Shown here: one piece after another, positions 8,641 through 16,785 of the stretch
Layout of the letters: each line of letters opens with the position of its first letter
Numbering within the stretch: the first letter of the stretch is position 1
Source: Micromonospora sp. RHAY321
GTDB lineage: Bacteria; Actinomycetota; Actinomycetes; Mycobacteriales; Micromonosporaceae
Direction of reading: 5' to 3'
NCBI RefSeq assembly: GCF_023896955.1
Contig: NZ_JAMHIW010000002.1
Span: 720,048 to 784,047, forward strand
DNA: 64,000 nt
Notes under the pieces: model-generated
Told to the model about the DNA's origin: nothing
The model's input: the letters and a program-made list of their open reading frames with translations, nothing else
Database searches by the model: none
Program-made: the position numbers and the translations under genes

Positions 8641-9175
8641 GCGCGGCGAGGGGTCGCAGCGAACGTTCGATCTCCTCGGCGCAGCGTCGGAAGTCGGCGG
8701 CGGTCCCGCCGATCGGGTCCCGTAGGTCGTCCGCGTCCGGGGCGGCGGGTTGCAGCCGCCCCCGGGCGCGGGCGGCGGCGGCGATCGCCGCCCGCAGCGG
8801 GTCGTCGGCCATCTCGGCGGGCGGTTCGGCCGCGGCGGCCAGCCGGCCGAACTGGCGCAGGGTGAACGTCCGGTGCAGGGCGGCCGGCGCCAGAGCGGTG
8901 CAGACCGAGCGCTGGCGCCGGGTCGCGGTCAGCACCAGCGTCGCGTCGGCCAGGTACTCGGGCCGCAGCCCCCGGCTGCGGAACTCCGCCGCGTCCGCGC
9001 CGCTCTCGGCCGCGATCTCCATGGCGTACGGGTGCATGCCCAGCCCGTCCACGGCGTCGGTGCCGGCACTGGCCACGATGACCGGCCGATCGGCCAGCAT
9101 CCGGCGCGCCAGGTACTCGGCCATCGGCGATCGGCACAGGTTGGCGTGGCAGACGAACAGCACGCGGTCGGCCAT
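8621..9175 (-). CDS. Low-molecular-weight protein-tyrosine phosphatase
   Basis: Cytoplasmic tyrosine phosphatase of 184 residues. The catalytic loop C-x5-R is VCHANLCRS, with Cys9 as nucleophile and Arg15. The Asp of the second loop is probably in MADDPL or DLRDPIGG. The start was placed at the ATG at 9175, next to the P-loop, where LMW-PTPs normally begin. In bacteria such enzymes (Wzb, CpsB-like) dephosphorylate the BY-kinase of the same polysaccharide locus, here the convergent neighbour. The first 9175-9343 bases between this gene and the glycosyltransferase form the divergent promoter region. Confidence 0.9.
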   Translation of the reverse strand: MADRVLFVCHANLCRSPMAEYLARRMLADRPVIVASAGTDAVDGLGMHPYAMEIAAESGADAAEFRSRGLRPEYLADATLVLTATRRQRSVCTALAPAALHRTFTLRQFGRLAAAAEPPAEMADDPLRAAIAAAARARGRLQPAAPDADDLRDPIGGTAADFRRCAEEIERSLRPLAALIGATG

Positions 9176-9343
9176 CGGGACCCCTCTCGTCGGTGCGGAC
9201 GCGGGTGGCCGCACCGCGAGGGCGGTGCGTCGACGCCGGTGGCCGCGCAGGGAGGGGTTGTCGGAATCGTACGCGGGCCGGGTGCCCGCCCGCCGTGGTG
9301 CCGCGCCGACGGACGCCGATCCGCGGTGGACGGCGGTGGCCCC

Positions 9344-10591
9344 GTGAAGATCGGCATCCTGTCGTACCACTTTCCGCCCGAACCGGCGTTCATCCCCGGC
9401 AGTCTCGCCGAGGAGCTGGCCGCGCGCGGGCACGAGGTCCGGGTGCTCACCGGGTTCCCCGACTACCCCGGCGGCCACGTCTACCCAGGTTGGCGGCAGC
9501 GCTGGCACCACGAGACAAACAGCCGGCGGCTGACCGTGCGGCGGGTCCCGCGGTACTCCGGTCGCCCCGGGTCCACCGGCGTCCGGGTGGCCAGCTATCT
9601 CTCCTTCGCCGGCAGCGCGACGCTGGCCGCGCGTCGGTACCTGGGCGACGTGGACGCGCTCTACGTCTTCCAACTGCCCGCCACCACGTTCGCCACCGCC
9701 GGGGTGCTCCGGCTGCTGCCGCGGGTGCCGGCGGTGCTGCACGTCCAGGACGTCTGGGCGCGCGACGGCGCCGACGAGACGGGCGACGGGCGCTGGGCGG
9801 CGCGGATGAGCACCGCGATGGCCCGGATATTCCGGTCGGCCGCGCGGATCGCCGTTGCCGCACCGTCCATGCGGGACCTGGTGGTCGCCGCTGGCGCTGA
9901 CCCGGCCCGGGTCCGGCTGGTTCTCAACTGGACCGACGAGCGGATCTTCCACCCGGCGACGCCGGGCGCGGCGGCCCGCCAGCTGGTTCGCCGGGACGCG
10001 CGGTGCGTGGTGATGCACGCCGGCACCATCGGCCCCCGGCAGGGTTTGGAGACGGCGGTACGGGCCGCCGCGGCGCTGGACCGGACGATGGAACTGGTCC
10101 TGGTCGGCTCGGGCGCGGACGAGCGGCGCGTGCGGGGGCTCGCCGCCGAGCTGGGCGCCGAGAACGTCCGCTTCCTGGAGCGGCGGTCCCCGGTCGACAT
10201 GCCCGAGCTGTACGCCGCTGCCGACTACCAGCTGATCATGCTGCGCGACCTGCCGGAGTTGCGCGGCATGGTGCCCGGCAAGTTGCAGGCCGCGCTCTCC
10301 TGCGCCGCACCGGTCGTGGCCTCTGCCGGCGGGGACACCGCCGAGCTGGTCGAACGCGCTCGGGCCGGGCTCTCCTGCCCTCCGGAGGACTGGGCCGCGC
10401 TGGCCGACAGGTTCTGGTTGGCCGCGACGATCCCCCCGCCGGCACGGGCGGAGATGGGTCGCCGGGGCCGGGAGGCGTACCTGCGGGAGATGTCGTTGCC
10501 GGCCGGCGTGGACCGGGTGGAGCGGCTGCTGCACGAGGCGGCAGGTCGGGTCCCGGAGGCCGCCGCCGAACCGCGAGGCAACCTCGCGTAA
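9344..10591 (+). CDS. Group 1 glycosyltransferase, WbuB-like (GT4)
   Basis: GT-B fold glycosyltransferase of 415 residues. The N-terminal segment MKIGILSYHFPPEPAF and the N-domain GHEVRVLTGFPDYPGG resemble colanic acid/L-fucosamine transferases (WbuB). The C-terminal nucleotide-sugar domain contains HAGTIGPRQGLETAVRAAA and a PGKLQAALSCAAPVVAS/GGDTAELVE region where the acidic EX7E-type residues sit. It would add a sugar to a lipid-linked polysaccharide unit. The GTG at 9344 was chosen because it places the Rossmann beta-strand at the N-terminus. Confidence 0.9.
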   Translation: MKIGILSYHFPPEPAFIPGSLAEELAARGHEVRVLTGFPDYPGGHVYPGWRQRWHHETNSRRLTVRRVPRYSGRPGSTGVRVASYLSFAGSATLAARRYLGDVDALYVFQLPATTFATAGVLRLLPRVPAVLHVQDVWARDGADETGDGRWAARMSTAMARIFRSAARIAVAAPSMRDLVVAAGADPARVRLVLNWTDERIFHPATPGAAARQLVRRDARCVVMHAGTIGPRQGLETAVRAAAALDRTMELVLVGSGADERRVRGLAAELGAENVRFLERRSPVDMPELYAAADYQLIMLRDLPELRGMVPGKLQAALSCAAPVVASAGGDTAELVERARAGLSCPPEDWAALADRFWLAATIPPPARAEMGRRGREAYLREMSLPAGVDRVERLLHEAAGRVPEAAAEPRGNLA

Positions 10592-10651
10592 CGGACAACA
10601 ATCGCCATAACGGTACGAGCTTCGCCGATGCGTGCTAAGAACATCAGGGAT

Positions 10652-10670
10652 ATCGGACCTTCTGTCCGAT
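10652..10670. promoter_or_regulatory. Short palindrome upstream of DUF4012 gene
   Basis: Perfect inverted repeat ATCGGAC-5-GTCCGAT, 22 bases before the GTG of the DUF4012 gene. It could be an operator or a small leader hairpin. The surrounding 10592-10650 is AT-rich for this genome and may carry the promoter. Confidence 0.4.
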
Positions 10671-10691
10671 TCCGGGGAACGGGAGTGTGGT

Positions 10692-12479
10692 GTGACGGAG
10701 GAGAGCGAACGTCCGCGCCGACGGCGGAGCCGGTCCCGGCGCCGTCGGCGGGCCCGACTGCGCCGCGCGCTCCTGGGTGCCCTGGTGGTCGGCTCGCTGC
10801 TGCTGGCGACGGGCGGGTGGATCGGCTTCCGCGGCTGGCAGGCGCGGGCTCACCTGCTCAACGCCGCCGGACTGGCACGGGAGCTGAGCGCGCAGGTGGT
10901 CGGCGGGGACAGCGATCGTGCACTGCGGACACTCGCGGCCCTCCAGGAGCAGTCCGGCGCGGCGCGGGCCGCGACCGCCGACCCGGGTTGGCGGCTCGCT
11001 GGGCGTACCCCGATCGCCGGCGACGACGTCGACGCGGTCGGGCGGATCGCCGTGGCCATCGACGAGCTGGCCCGACAGGCGTTTCCGACGCTGCTGCGCA
11101 CGGACCTGACCAGCCTGGTGCCCACCGGGGGTCGGTTGGACCTGGGCCGGCTCACCGCCGTCTCCGGCGAGCTGTCCCGGGTGGACGACTCGGTGCAGCG
11201 CACCCGCAGCGCCCTGGCCGCAGTGCCCGCCGACCGGCTGGTCAGCCAGATCCGGCAGGCACTGACCGACCTGCGGGGCGAGATCGACCGACTCGCCAGC
11301 CTCACCTCGGCCGCCGACCAGGGCGCCCGGCTGCTGCCGCCGCTGCTCGGCGCCAACGGGCCACGGCGGTACCTGCTCGTCTCGCAGAACCCCGCCGAGC
11401 TGCGCGCCACCGGTGGCATGTTCGGCGCGTACGCGATGATCGAGGCCGACAAGGGTTCGGTCCGGATGGGCAAGCAGGGCAGCAGCGCCTCCCTCGGCCA
11501 GTTCAACCCGCCGTTGAAGCTTCCCGCCGAGACCAGGGCGCTCTGGACCGACCTGCCCGGCATGTATCCCGCCGACGTCAATCTGACCCCGCACTACCCG
11601 ACGGCCGCCGCGCTGTACCGGGAGATGTTCCGCCGCAAGACCGGCACCACCGTGGACGGTGTGCTCGCCGTCGACCCGGTCGTGCTGTCCTACCTGCTCA
11701 AGGCGACCGGCCCGGTGCTGGTGCCCGGCGGCGTCCCGCTGTCCAGCGAGAAGGTCGTGCAGACCCTGCTCAACGAGACCTACCAGCGGTTGGACGTCAA
11801 GCAGCAGGACACGTTCTTCGCGGCGTCCGCAGCCGCGGTGTTTGACGCCTTCTTCAAGAAGAATGTCAACCCGAAGGTGTTGTTGTCCGCATTTGACCGT
11901 GCTATCACGGAACGCCGGATATTGTTCTGGAGTGCCCGACCGGAGGAACAGCGGACAATCGGCGACAGCCGGTTGGCCGGGACGCTTCCGGAACAGGACA
12001 CCGTGCCGACGGTCGGCGTGTTCCTCAACGACGGCAGCGGCGCGAAGCTCGGCTACTACCTGCGGCCGACGGCGAATCTCACGGTCGGCGAATGCCAACC
12101 CGACGGTCGCCGCGAGCTTCGGCTGCGGGTGACTCTGCGCTCGACGGCGCCGAAGTCCGGACTCAGCGAGTCGGTCCTCGGCCTCGGCATGGCCGGAGAC
12201 CCGTACACCATGCGCACGTTGGTGTCGATCTTCAGCCCGGCGGGCGGGAGCGTGCTCGACGCTCGTCTCGACGGCACGGAGATCGCAATGGGCACCGGCA
12301 CCGAACGCCGTCGCCAGGTCGCCACGGCCAACGTCGAGGCGAGCCCCGGAGCCGAACGGGCTCTGGAGGTCACCCTGTTGACCGCCAAGACCGGCGCCGG
12401 GCAGGCCGAGCTGTGGCTGACCCCCACCGCCAGCCCTTGGACCACCCAAGTTCATTCCGCACCAAGCTGTGACCAGTAG
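10692..12479 (+). CDS. DUF4012 domain-containing membrane-anchored protein
   Basis: 595-residue protein with a very basic N-terminus (RPRRRRSRSRRRRRARLRR), one membrane helix at about residues 29-48, and a large extracytoplasmic region matching DUF4012 in the middle, with RRYLLVSQNPAELRATGGM and LYREMFRRKTGTTVDGV. DUF4012 proteins are often found near polysaccharide genes, but their biochemical role is not established. I chose GTG 10692 over 10632 because it puts the basic cluster and helix at the N-terminus and follows a GGGA-like site. The next gene starts 13 bases downstream. Confidence 0.85.
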   Translation: MTEESERPRRRRSRSRRRRRARLRRALLGALVVGSLLLATGGWIGFRGWQARAHLLNAAGLARELSAQVVGGDSDRALRTLAALQEQSGAARAATADPGWRLAGRTPIAGDDVDAVGRIAVAIDELARQAFPTLLRTDLTSLVPTGGRLDLGRLTAVSGELSRVDDSVQRTRSALAAVPADRLVSQIRQALTDLRGEIDRLASLTSAADQGARLLPPLLGANGPRRYLLVSQNPAELRATGGMFGAYAMIEADKGSVRMGKQGSSASLGQFNPPLKLPAETRALWTDLPGMYPADVNLTPHYPTAAALYREMFRRKTGTTVDGVLAVDPVVLSYLLKATGPVLVPGGVPLSSEKVVQTLLNETYQRLDVKQQDTFFAASAAAVFDAFFKKNVNPKVLLSAFDRAITERRILFWSARPEEQRTIGDSRLAGTLPEQDTVPTVGVFLNDGSGAKLGYYLRPTANLTVGECQPDGRRELRLRVTLRSTAPKSGLSESVLGLGMAGDPYTMRTLVSIFSPAGGSVLDARLDGTEIAMGTGTERRRQVATANVEASPGAERALEVTLLTAKTGAGQAELWLTPTASPWTTQVHSAPSCDQ

Positions 12480-12492
12480 GAGGGAACCAATC

Positions 12493-13125
12493 ATGCGGCT
12501 ATCCCGCATCATCATGGCGCTCACGGTCGGCCTGGCCGTGGTGGCCGTGCCGACCGCGGCGGGGGCGGCACAGCCGCAGCCGCAGCCGTCGCCGACGATC
12601 ACGGACACGCCTCAGCCACCGCCGTACGTGCCCGCACCCCCGTCGCTGACCGTCAACCGGCCGACGATCTTCCTCGGCGAGACGGTCGTGCTGACCGGCA
12701 CCAACTTCGGTCCGAACGAGACCGTCGACATCACCGTGTCGGTCACGCCGCTGGCCGCCCCGGCTGCCGGCCAGGTGCCGGCCCGCCGCAGCGACGGCAG
12801 CACCGTGGCCATGGCTCCGGTGGCGTACCAGGCGAGTGCGCCGCTCAGCTTCACGGCGCGCACCAACTCCCAGGGCCGGTTCACCAAGAGCTACCGGCCG
12901 TCGGTGACGGGTCTGCTGACCTTCACCGCCACGGGCCGGGAGTCCGGCCGGACCGCCAGCGCCGAGCTGCGGGTGCTGCACAAGAAGCAGCCGCTGCCCG
13001 TCACCGGTGACAGCCTGGGTACGCCCATGAAGCTCGGCGGTGGCCTGGTCGGCGCCGGCGCGATCATGCTGCTGCTGACCCTGGCCTGGCGTCGCCGCCA
13101 GCGCTTCGGTGGGGCCGCGCACTGA
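12493..13125 (+). CDS. Secreted surface protein with LPVTG sortase signal
   Basis: 210-residue exported protein. Residues 1-25 form a signal peptide ending near AGAAQ. A Pro/Gln/Thr-rich segment follows, then one immunoglobulin-like domain (TVNRPTIFLGETVVLTGTNF). The C-terminus has the full sortase pattern: LPVTG, a hydrophobic helix (LVGAGAIMLLLTLAW) and basic RRRQR. It is therefore probably linked to the cell wall, but no sortase gene is in the window. The start follows AGGAGGGAA. The gene lies in tandem with DUF4012 and before a strong terminator. Confidence 0.85.
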   Translation: MRLSRIIMALTVGLAVVAVPTAAGAAQPQPQPSPTITDTPQPPPYVPAPPSLTVNRPTIFLGETVVLTGTNFGPNETVDITVSVTPLAAPAAGQVPARRSDGSTVAMAPVAYQASAPLSFTARTNSQGRFTKSYRPSVTGLLTFTATGRESGRTASAELRVLHKKQPLPVTGDSLGTPMKLGGGLVGAGAIMLLLTLAWRRRQRFGGAAH

Positions 13126-13163
13126 TCCGCACCACCACCGGGCAGGGCCCGGTCGCACTTCAA

Positions 13164-13199
13164 GCTGGCGCCCGTCGGAGCACTCCGACGGGCGCCAGC
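13164..13199 (+). terminator. Strong stem-loop terminator after LPVTG gene
   Basis: Perfect 16-bp inverted repeat (13164-13179 with 13184-13199) with a 4-base loop, 38 bases after the stop codon. There is no T-run, as is usual for actinobacterial hairpin terminators. Confidence 0.8.
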
Positions 13200-13547
13200 C
13201 TGTGTGCGGCTTGTTCCTGTCGTGTGCCGGGCGCTGGCCTTTGCGGGCCGGCCTCCCGGTTGTGCCGGGTGAGCGGCGGGGTGGCGGTTTGTGTGCCGGG
13301 TGCGTGGGGGGTGGGGTGGTCGCTGTCCGTCCCGGCGCGGCAAGCTCACCCCGCTCGGTGATCACCTTCCGTGCCGATATCGGCCGGGCATTTCGGTGCC
13401 CGATCCGCCGACAGTCTCGGACGCCGGATCCTGGAGGGCCTGGCCACGGTGCCTGGGCCGACGATCGGCAGGACCCGGACGACCGCGTCCTGATACCTGC
13501 CCCGGCACGGCATCTCCTGGCCTGGTGGCCGTCGTTGCGGTGGTGGC

Positions 13548-13706
13548 GATACCTGTGAGGCATAGATATGCCTCTGAGGTATCAGGCGTCTTGTCGAGAC
13601 CGGCCGGATGTCGCCTCGTGGTGGGTGATCGACTCGGTGTCGGTGATGTCGTGGTGTCCTGGGGTGGCGATGCCCCGATGTCAGGGATACCGAGTGGATC
13701 ACCACC
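13548..13706 (+). ncRNA. Candidate structured RNA / palindromic element, copy 1
   Basis: Starts with a 36-base palindrome (13548-13583): GATACCT and GAGGCAT pair with ATGCCTC and AGGTATC around a 4-base loop. A long-range stem follows: GTGATC-ACTCGGT near 13626-13638 pairs with ACCGAGT-GATCACCACC at 13689-13706, enclosing a GGGG/CCCC hairpin. The same arrangement is at 22596-22756, where a base change falls in the palindrome loop. It could be an RNA, a protein-binding palindrome or a dispersed repeat. I do not recognise the family. Confidence 0.45.
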
Positions 13707-13799
13707 GCAGGGGGCCGGGGGAGTGGCCTGTTGTCCGGTTCATGCCGGGTTGACCTGTGACCCGGTGCACCCGTGCGCCGGAATGGGGGCCGGCCGGGG

Positions 13800-14075
13800 G
13801 TGGTTACATACCCTGACGATCGCAGCACCACGGCCCGCCGCCCCGACCCCCCCGGGTTGGAATGCCAGGCCACCCCCGGTCGTTGCAGACCCCCTGAACG
13901 ACGACCGCACCAGCACCCGCACGACGGGGTGCCGATGGACGGGCCACCCCCGGAATGACCCCGGCCCGGCGGTCGTTACACATCCCCGAACGACCGCACC
14001 AGCACCGCACGACAGGGTGCCAGCGGATGGGCCACCCCCGGAATGAGCCTGGCCCGGCGGTCGTTACACACAGAC
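13800..14075 (+). repeat. Tandem hairpin repeats (about 80-93 bases), copy 1
   Basis: GTNGTT-containing units begin at 13800, 13879, 13972 and 14060. Each has a small hairpin, for example GTCGTTACAC...GAACGAC, then a GCACCAGCACC-like piece, a GGGCCACCCCCGGAATG core and a GGCCCGGCG boundary. Unit spacings are 79, 93 and 88. Copy 2 lacks the unit at 13972, so the array varies in number. Confidence 0.75.
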
Positions 14076-14216
14076 CCGGCGCCACGAGCCCTGCGCCCGT
14101 GAGCCGCCGAACTGACTTTCCCCGTGTTTGAGAGCGCCGGACGAGGTGCTTGCACCCCTATGCCGTTCCCCCGAGCGGCTCGATCGGGTGTCTACCCCCG
14201 TGAAGGAGCTACCCCC

Positions 14217-14774
14217 ATGAACACGATCATCCGTAAGAGCATGCTGTCCGTTGCTGGTCTCGCGTTCGCCGGTGGTGTGTTCGCCGGTCCCATCGCCGCC
14301 CACGCCGCTGCTCCGGTCGATGCGAAGCCGGTTGCGGTTGCGGTGCAGACCGTCAAGCCGCAGGGCGAGCAGTCGCACATCGATCTGAACGATGAGCAGG
14401 TGGCGAACGTGAAGGCGATCATCGCCGCGACGAAGAAGGCGGGCCTGCCGGAGCGGGCCGCGGTCATCTCGATCGCGACGAGCCTGCAGGAGTCGAAGCT
14501 GGAGAACCTGGGCCACCTCGGCGATATGAACGATCACGACTCGCTGGGCCTGTTCCAGCAGCGGCCGAGTTCGGGTTGGGGTACTCCGGAGCAGATCACC
14601 GACCCCGACTACTCGACCACCGCGTTCCTGAAGGGTTTGAAGCAGGTTGACGGGTGGCAGGACATGCCACTGACCGACGCCGCGCAGACCGTGCAGGTAT
14701 CGGCCTACCCGGACGCCTACGCCCAGTGGGAGCAGCAGGCCACCGACCTCGTCACCCAGCACTGGAACAGCTGA
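14217..14774 (+). CDS. Secreted lysozyme/transglycosylase-like protein, paralogue 1
   Basis: 185-residue exported protein. The signal peptide spans about residues 1-30, with a probable cut after AHA. The mature part contains RAAVISIATSLQESKLENLGHL and DSLGLFQQRPSSGWGTPEQI, features of a lysozyme-like fold common in actinomycete secreted proteins and in the N-terminal parts of some wall peptidases. The Glu of QESKLENL is a plausible catalytic residue. Substrate unproven; peptidoglycan is likely. About 90% identical to the product of 23209-23772. The start follows GAAGGAGCTACCCCC. Confidence 0.8.
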   Translation: MNTIIRKSMLSVAGLAFAGGVFAGPIAAHAAAPVDAKPVAVAVQTVKPQGEQSHIDLNDEQVANVKAIIAATKKAGLPERAAVISIATSLQESKLENLGHLGDMNDHDSLGLFQQRPSSGWGTPEQITDPDYSTTAFLKGLKQVDGWQDMPLTDAAQTVQVSAYPDAYAQWEQQATDLVTQHWNS

Positions 14775-14793
14775 CCCGCATAGAGCAACCCGA

Positions 14794-14830
14794 CCGCTGG
14801 CCGGCACCCGACACGGGTGCCGGCCAGCGG
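14794..14830. terminator. Perfect 17-bp terminator hairpin
   Basis: Stem 14794-14810 pairs perfectly with 14814-14830 around a 3-base loop. It lies 19 bases after the lysozyme-like stop and 35 bases before the end of the convergent efflux gene, so it may act for both. Copy 2 has the same hairpin with one G-U-type change. Confidence 0.85.
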
Positions 14831-14865
14831 CATGTCTGCACGCGGCCCGCGTACCCCTGGGGTTG

Positions 14866-16338
14866 TCAGTCTTGCGCGTGACCGCGAGTACGCAGGATGT
14901 CGATCAGCGCGGCGATCAGGGCGAGCGCGATGATCCCGGCGGCCAGCGTGAGTGACTGTTCGAAGGCTTTGGTCCAGTTGCCCCGGCTGTCGGCCAGCGA
15001 GGAGAAGAACATCGAACCGACGGCGGCGATGCCGGCCGCGGAACCGATCCGCTGACCGGTCTGGAGCATGCCGGCGCCGCTGCCGGCCTGGGGGACCGGC
15101 ACCTGGGCGAGGGTGAGCGTCTGGTTGGGAGCGATCACCAGGCCGCTGCCGAGGCCGGCGACGAGCAGCGGGCCGGCGGTGACCCAGGGCGCCGGGGCGT
15201 CCGGAGCGAGGCGCAGCACGACCACCGTTCCGGCCAGCCCGATCACCACGGCCAGCAGGCCGATGGCCACCAGTGGCCGGCCGAAGCGGTTGACGATCCT
15301 CCCGCCCAGCACGGCGGCCGCGGCTGAGCCCAGGGCGAACGGGGTGATGGCCAGACCGGCGACGAGCGCGCTGTAGCCGAGGCCGTTCTGCAGGAACAGC
15401 GTGAAGATGAAGAAGATCGCGGTGAAGCCGCCGAAGTAGACAAGGGCGATCAGCGACCCCAGGGTGTACGACTGGAAGCTGAACAGGCGCAGGTCGAACA
15501 GCGGTTCCTGGTGCCGGGCGTACCACCGCTCCCAGAGCCCGAAGGCGACCAGCACGGCGAGACCGGCCGGTATGAGCGCCCACTTCCACGGGGTGCGCCA
15601 CTGCTGCTCCTGCACCAGTGGCAGCAGGATCAGCACCACGCCGACGCCGAGCAGCAGCACGCCGACGGGGTCGAGTCTGCGCCGGGTCGGCTGGCCTTCG
15701 GGGCGGCCGGGCAGCAGCCGCCAGCCGAGGATCGCCGCGAGGATGCCGACCGGGACGTTGACGAAGAAGACCCACCGCCATCCGTGTTCCTCGCCGCCGA
15801 TGGCGATGAGCAGGCCACCGAGCAGTGGCCCGACGGCGGTAGAGATGCCGATGGTGGCGCCGAGGATCCCGAAGGGGCGGGCCCGTTCCGGCCCTCGGAA
15901 CAACTCCTGGATCAGCCCGATCACCTGGGGGTTCACGATTCCCGCGGCGGCGCCCTGCAACAGTCGGGCGGCGACCAGCCACGTCGGGGAGGTGGCCAGG
16001 CCGGCGAGTGCGCTGGTCGCGGTGAACAGCGCGATGCCGAAGACGAACGCGTTGCGTCGCCCGCGGGCGTCACCGAAGCGGCCGGCCGGCACGAGCACCA
16101 GGCCGAAGGTGAGCGCGTACCCCGAGAGGACCCACTGCAGGTCACTCGGGGAGGCGTGCAGCGCGCGGTCGATGGACGGCACCGCGACGTTGACGATGCT
16201 CACGTCGAGCAGCGTCATGAACGCGGCGACGAGTCCGACTCCGACGGCCTGCCAGCGTCGCCGATTCCCCGCCGCGTCGATGGGCTGCGGCGTCTGGGCC
16301 GCGCTCACCGGGACCCCCGTCGACCGTCGATCATGCAT
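14866..16338 (-). CDS. MFS efflux transporter, DHA2 (EmrB/QacA) family
   Basis: 490-residue membrane protein with about 14 predicted helices, the DHA2 arrangement. Motif A-like GRFGDARGRRNAF follows helix 2. The first helix carries DVSIVNVAVPSI, typical of EmrB/QacA drug:H+ antiporters. The proline-rich motif C region is GILGATIGISTAVGPLLGGLL. It likely exports hydrophobic or cationic compounds; the substrate cannot be inferred. The small winged-helix-like gene 55 bases upstream (16394-16630) is on the same strand and could regulate or accompany it. Confidence 0.9.
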   Translation of the reverse strand: MHDRRSTGVPVSAAQTPQPIDAAGNRRRWQAVGVGLVAAFMTLLDVSIVNVAVPSIDRALHASPSDLQWVLSGYALTFGLVLVPAGRFGDARGRRNAFVFGIALFTATSALAGLATSPTWLVAARLLQGAAAGIVNPQVIGLIQELFRGPERARPFGILGATIGISTAVGPLLGGLLIAIGGEEHGWRWVFFVNVPVGILAAILGWRLLPGRPEGQPTRRRLDPVGVLLLGVGVVLILLPLVQEQQWRTPWKWALIPAGLAVLVAFGLWERWYARHQEPLFDLRLFSFQSYTLGSLIALVYFGGFTAIFFIFTLFLQNGLGYSALVAGLAITPFALGSAAAAVLGGRIVNRFGRPLVAIGLLAVVIGLAGTVVVLRLAPDAPAPWVTAGPLLVAGLGSGLVIAPNQTLTLAQVPVPQAGSGAGMLQTGQRIGSAAGIAAVGSMFFSSLADSRGNWTKAFEQSLTLAAGIIALALIAALIDILRTRGHAQD

Positions 16339-16393
16339 TGCTCACCGCTACCCCGGTCGGCGGGGCGGGAACCGTCGCGGGTGGTGCCCAGCG

Positions 16394-16630
16394 TCACGCC
16401 ATCTGGCGGGCGCAGAACCGTGGACCGAAGTCGAGCCCGGCCATCGGCGAATCCTCGCGGTGCAGCAGGCCCTTCTCGGTGAGCAGATGCAGCGGGTTGT
16501 CCATCTGCTCCGGGGTCAGCCCGGACTCCTCGGCGATCAGGTCCGGGTAGGGCACCTGGCCGCGCGCCTCAAGGGCGGTCACCGCCTGGTAAACCCGTTG
16601 CTCGACCTCCGACAGTTGCACCTGCTGCAT
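16394..16630 (-). CDS. Small winged-helix-like protein, function unknown
   Basis: 78-residue protein starting MQQVQLSEVEQRVYQAV. The ATG at 16630 has AAGGAGG a few bases upstream, so the alternative start at 16645, which lies inside that site, is unlikely. The predicted helices and the pattern QVPYPDLIAEESGLTPEQMDNPLHLLTEKGLL look like a compact winged helix. This is a fold-level guess from sequence pattern. It precedes the efflux gene on the same strand. Confidence 0.7.
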   Translation of the reverse strand: MQQVQLSEVEQRVYQAVTALEARGQVPYPDLIAEESGLTPEQMDNPLHLLTEKGLLHREDSPMAGLDFGPRFCARQMA

Positions 16631-16785
16631 GATGTCCTCCTTCACTCGTCCGCCTCTGTGCAGACGGTTGCGCCGCGTCGGTTACCCCCTGATTGACCGA
16701 AGATGCCCACTCGATCGGGGGTCGGTGCGGTGCGCGGGAGGTGCCGTGGCGGGGTCGGCGAGCGGGGGTGCCATAGGCTGCACCG

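Larger units (their letters stand above)
13200..14216. other. Long noncoding leader region, copy 1
   Basis: About 1 kb without a convincing gene, upstream of the first lysozyme-like gene. Much of it recurs at 22324-23208 before the second paralogue: a 39-base block at 13281-13319, a palindrome-plus-long-stem block at 13548-13706, tandem hairpin units at 13800-14070, and the leader close to the gene. The segment 13360-13545 is not shared with copy 2. ORFs here end within the repeats and differ between copies, so they are unlikely to be translated. Confidence 0.7.

Noticed and set aside
13568..14046. Short ORFs in the repeat-rich leaders as genes
   Set aside because: They follow the repeats, differ between copies and lack ribosome-binding sites.
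13800..14075. CRISPR array
   Set aside because: Units of 79-93 bases are contiguous with no short repeats and unique spacers, and no cas genes are near.
14080..14216. ydaO (c-di-AMP) riboswitch before the lysozyme-like genes
   Set aside because: Expected by gene type, but the conserved aptamer blocks are not found.
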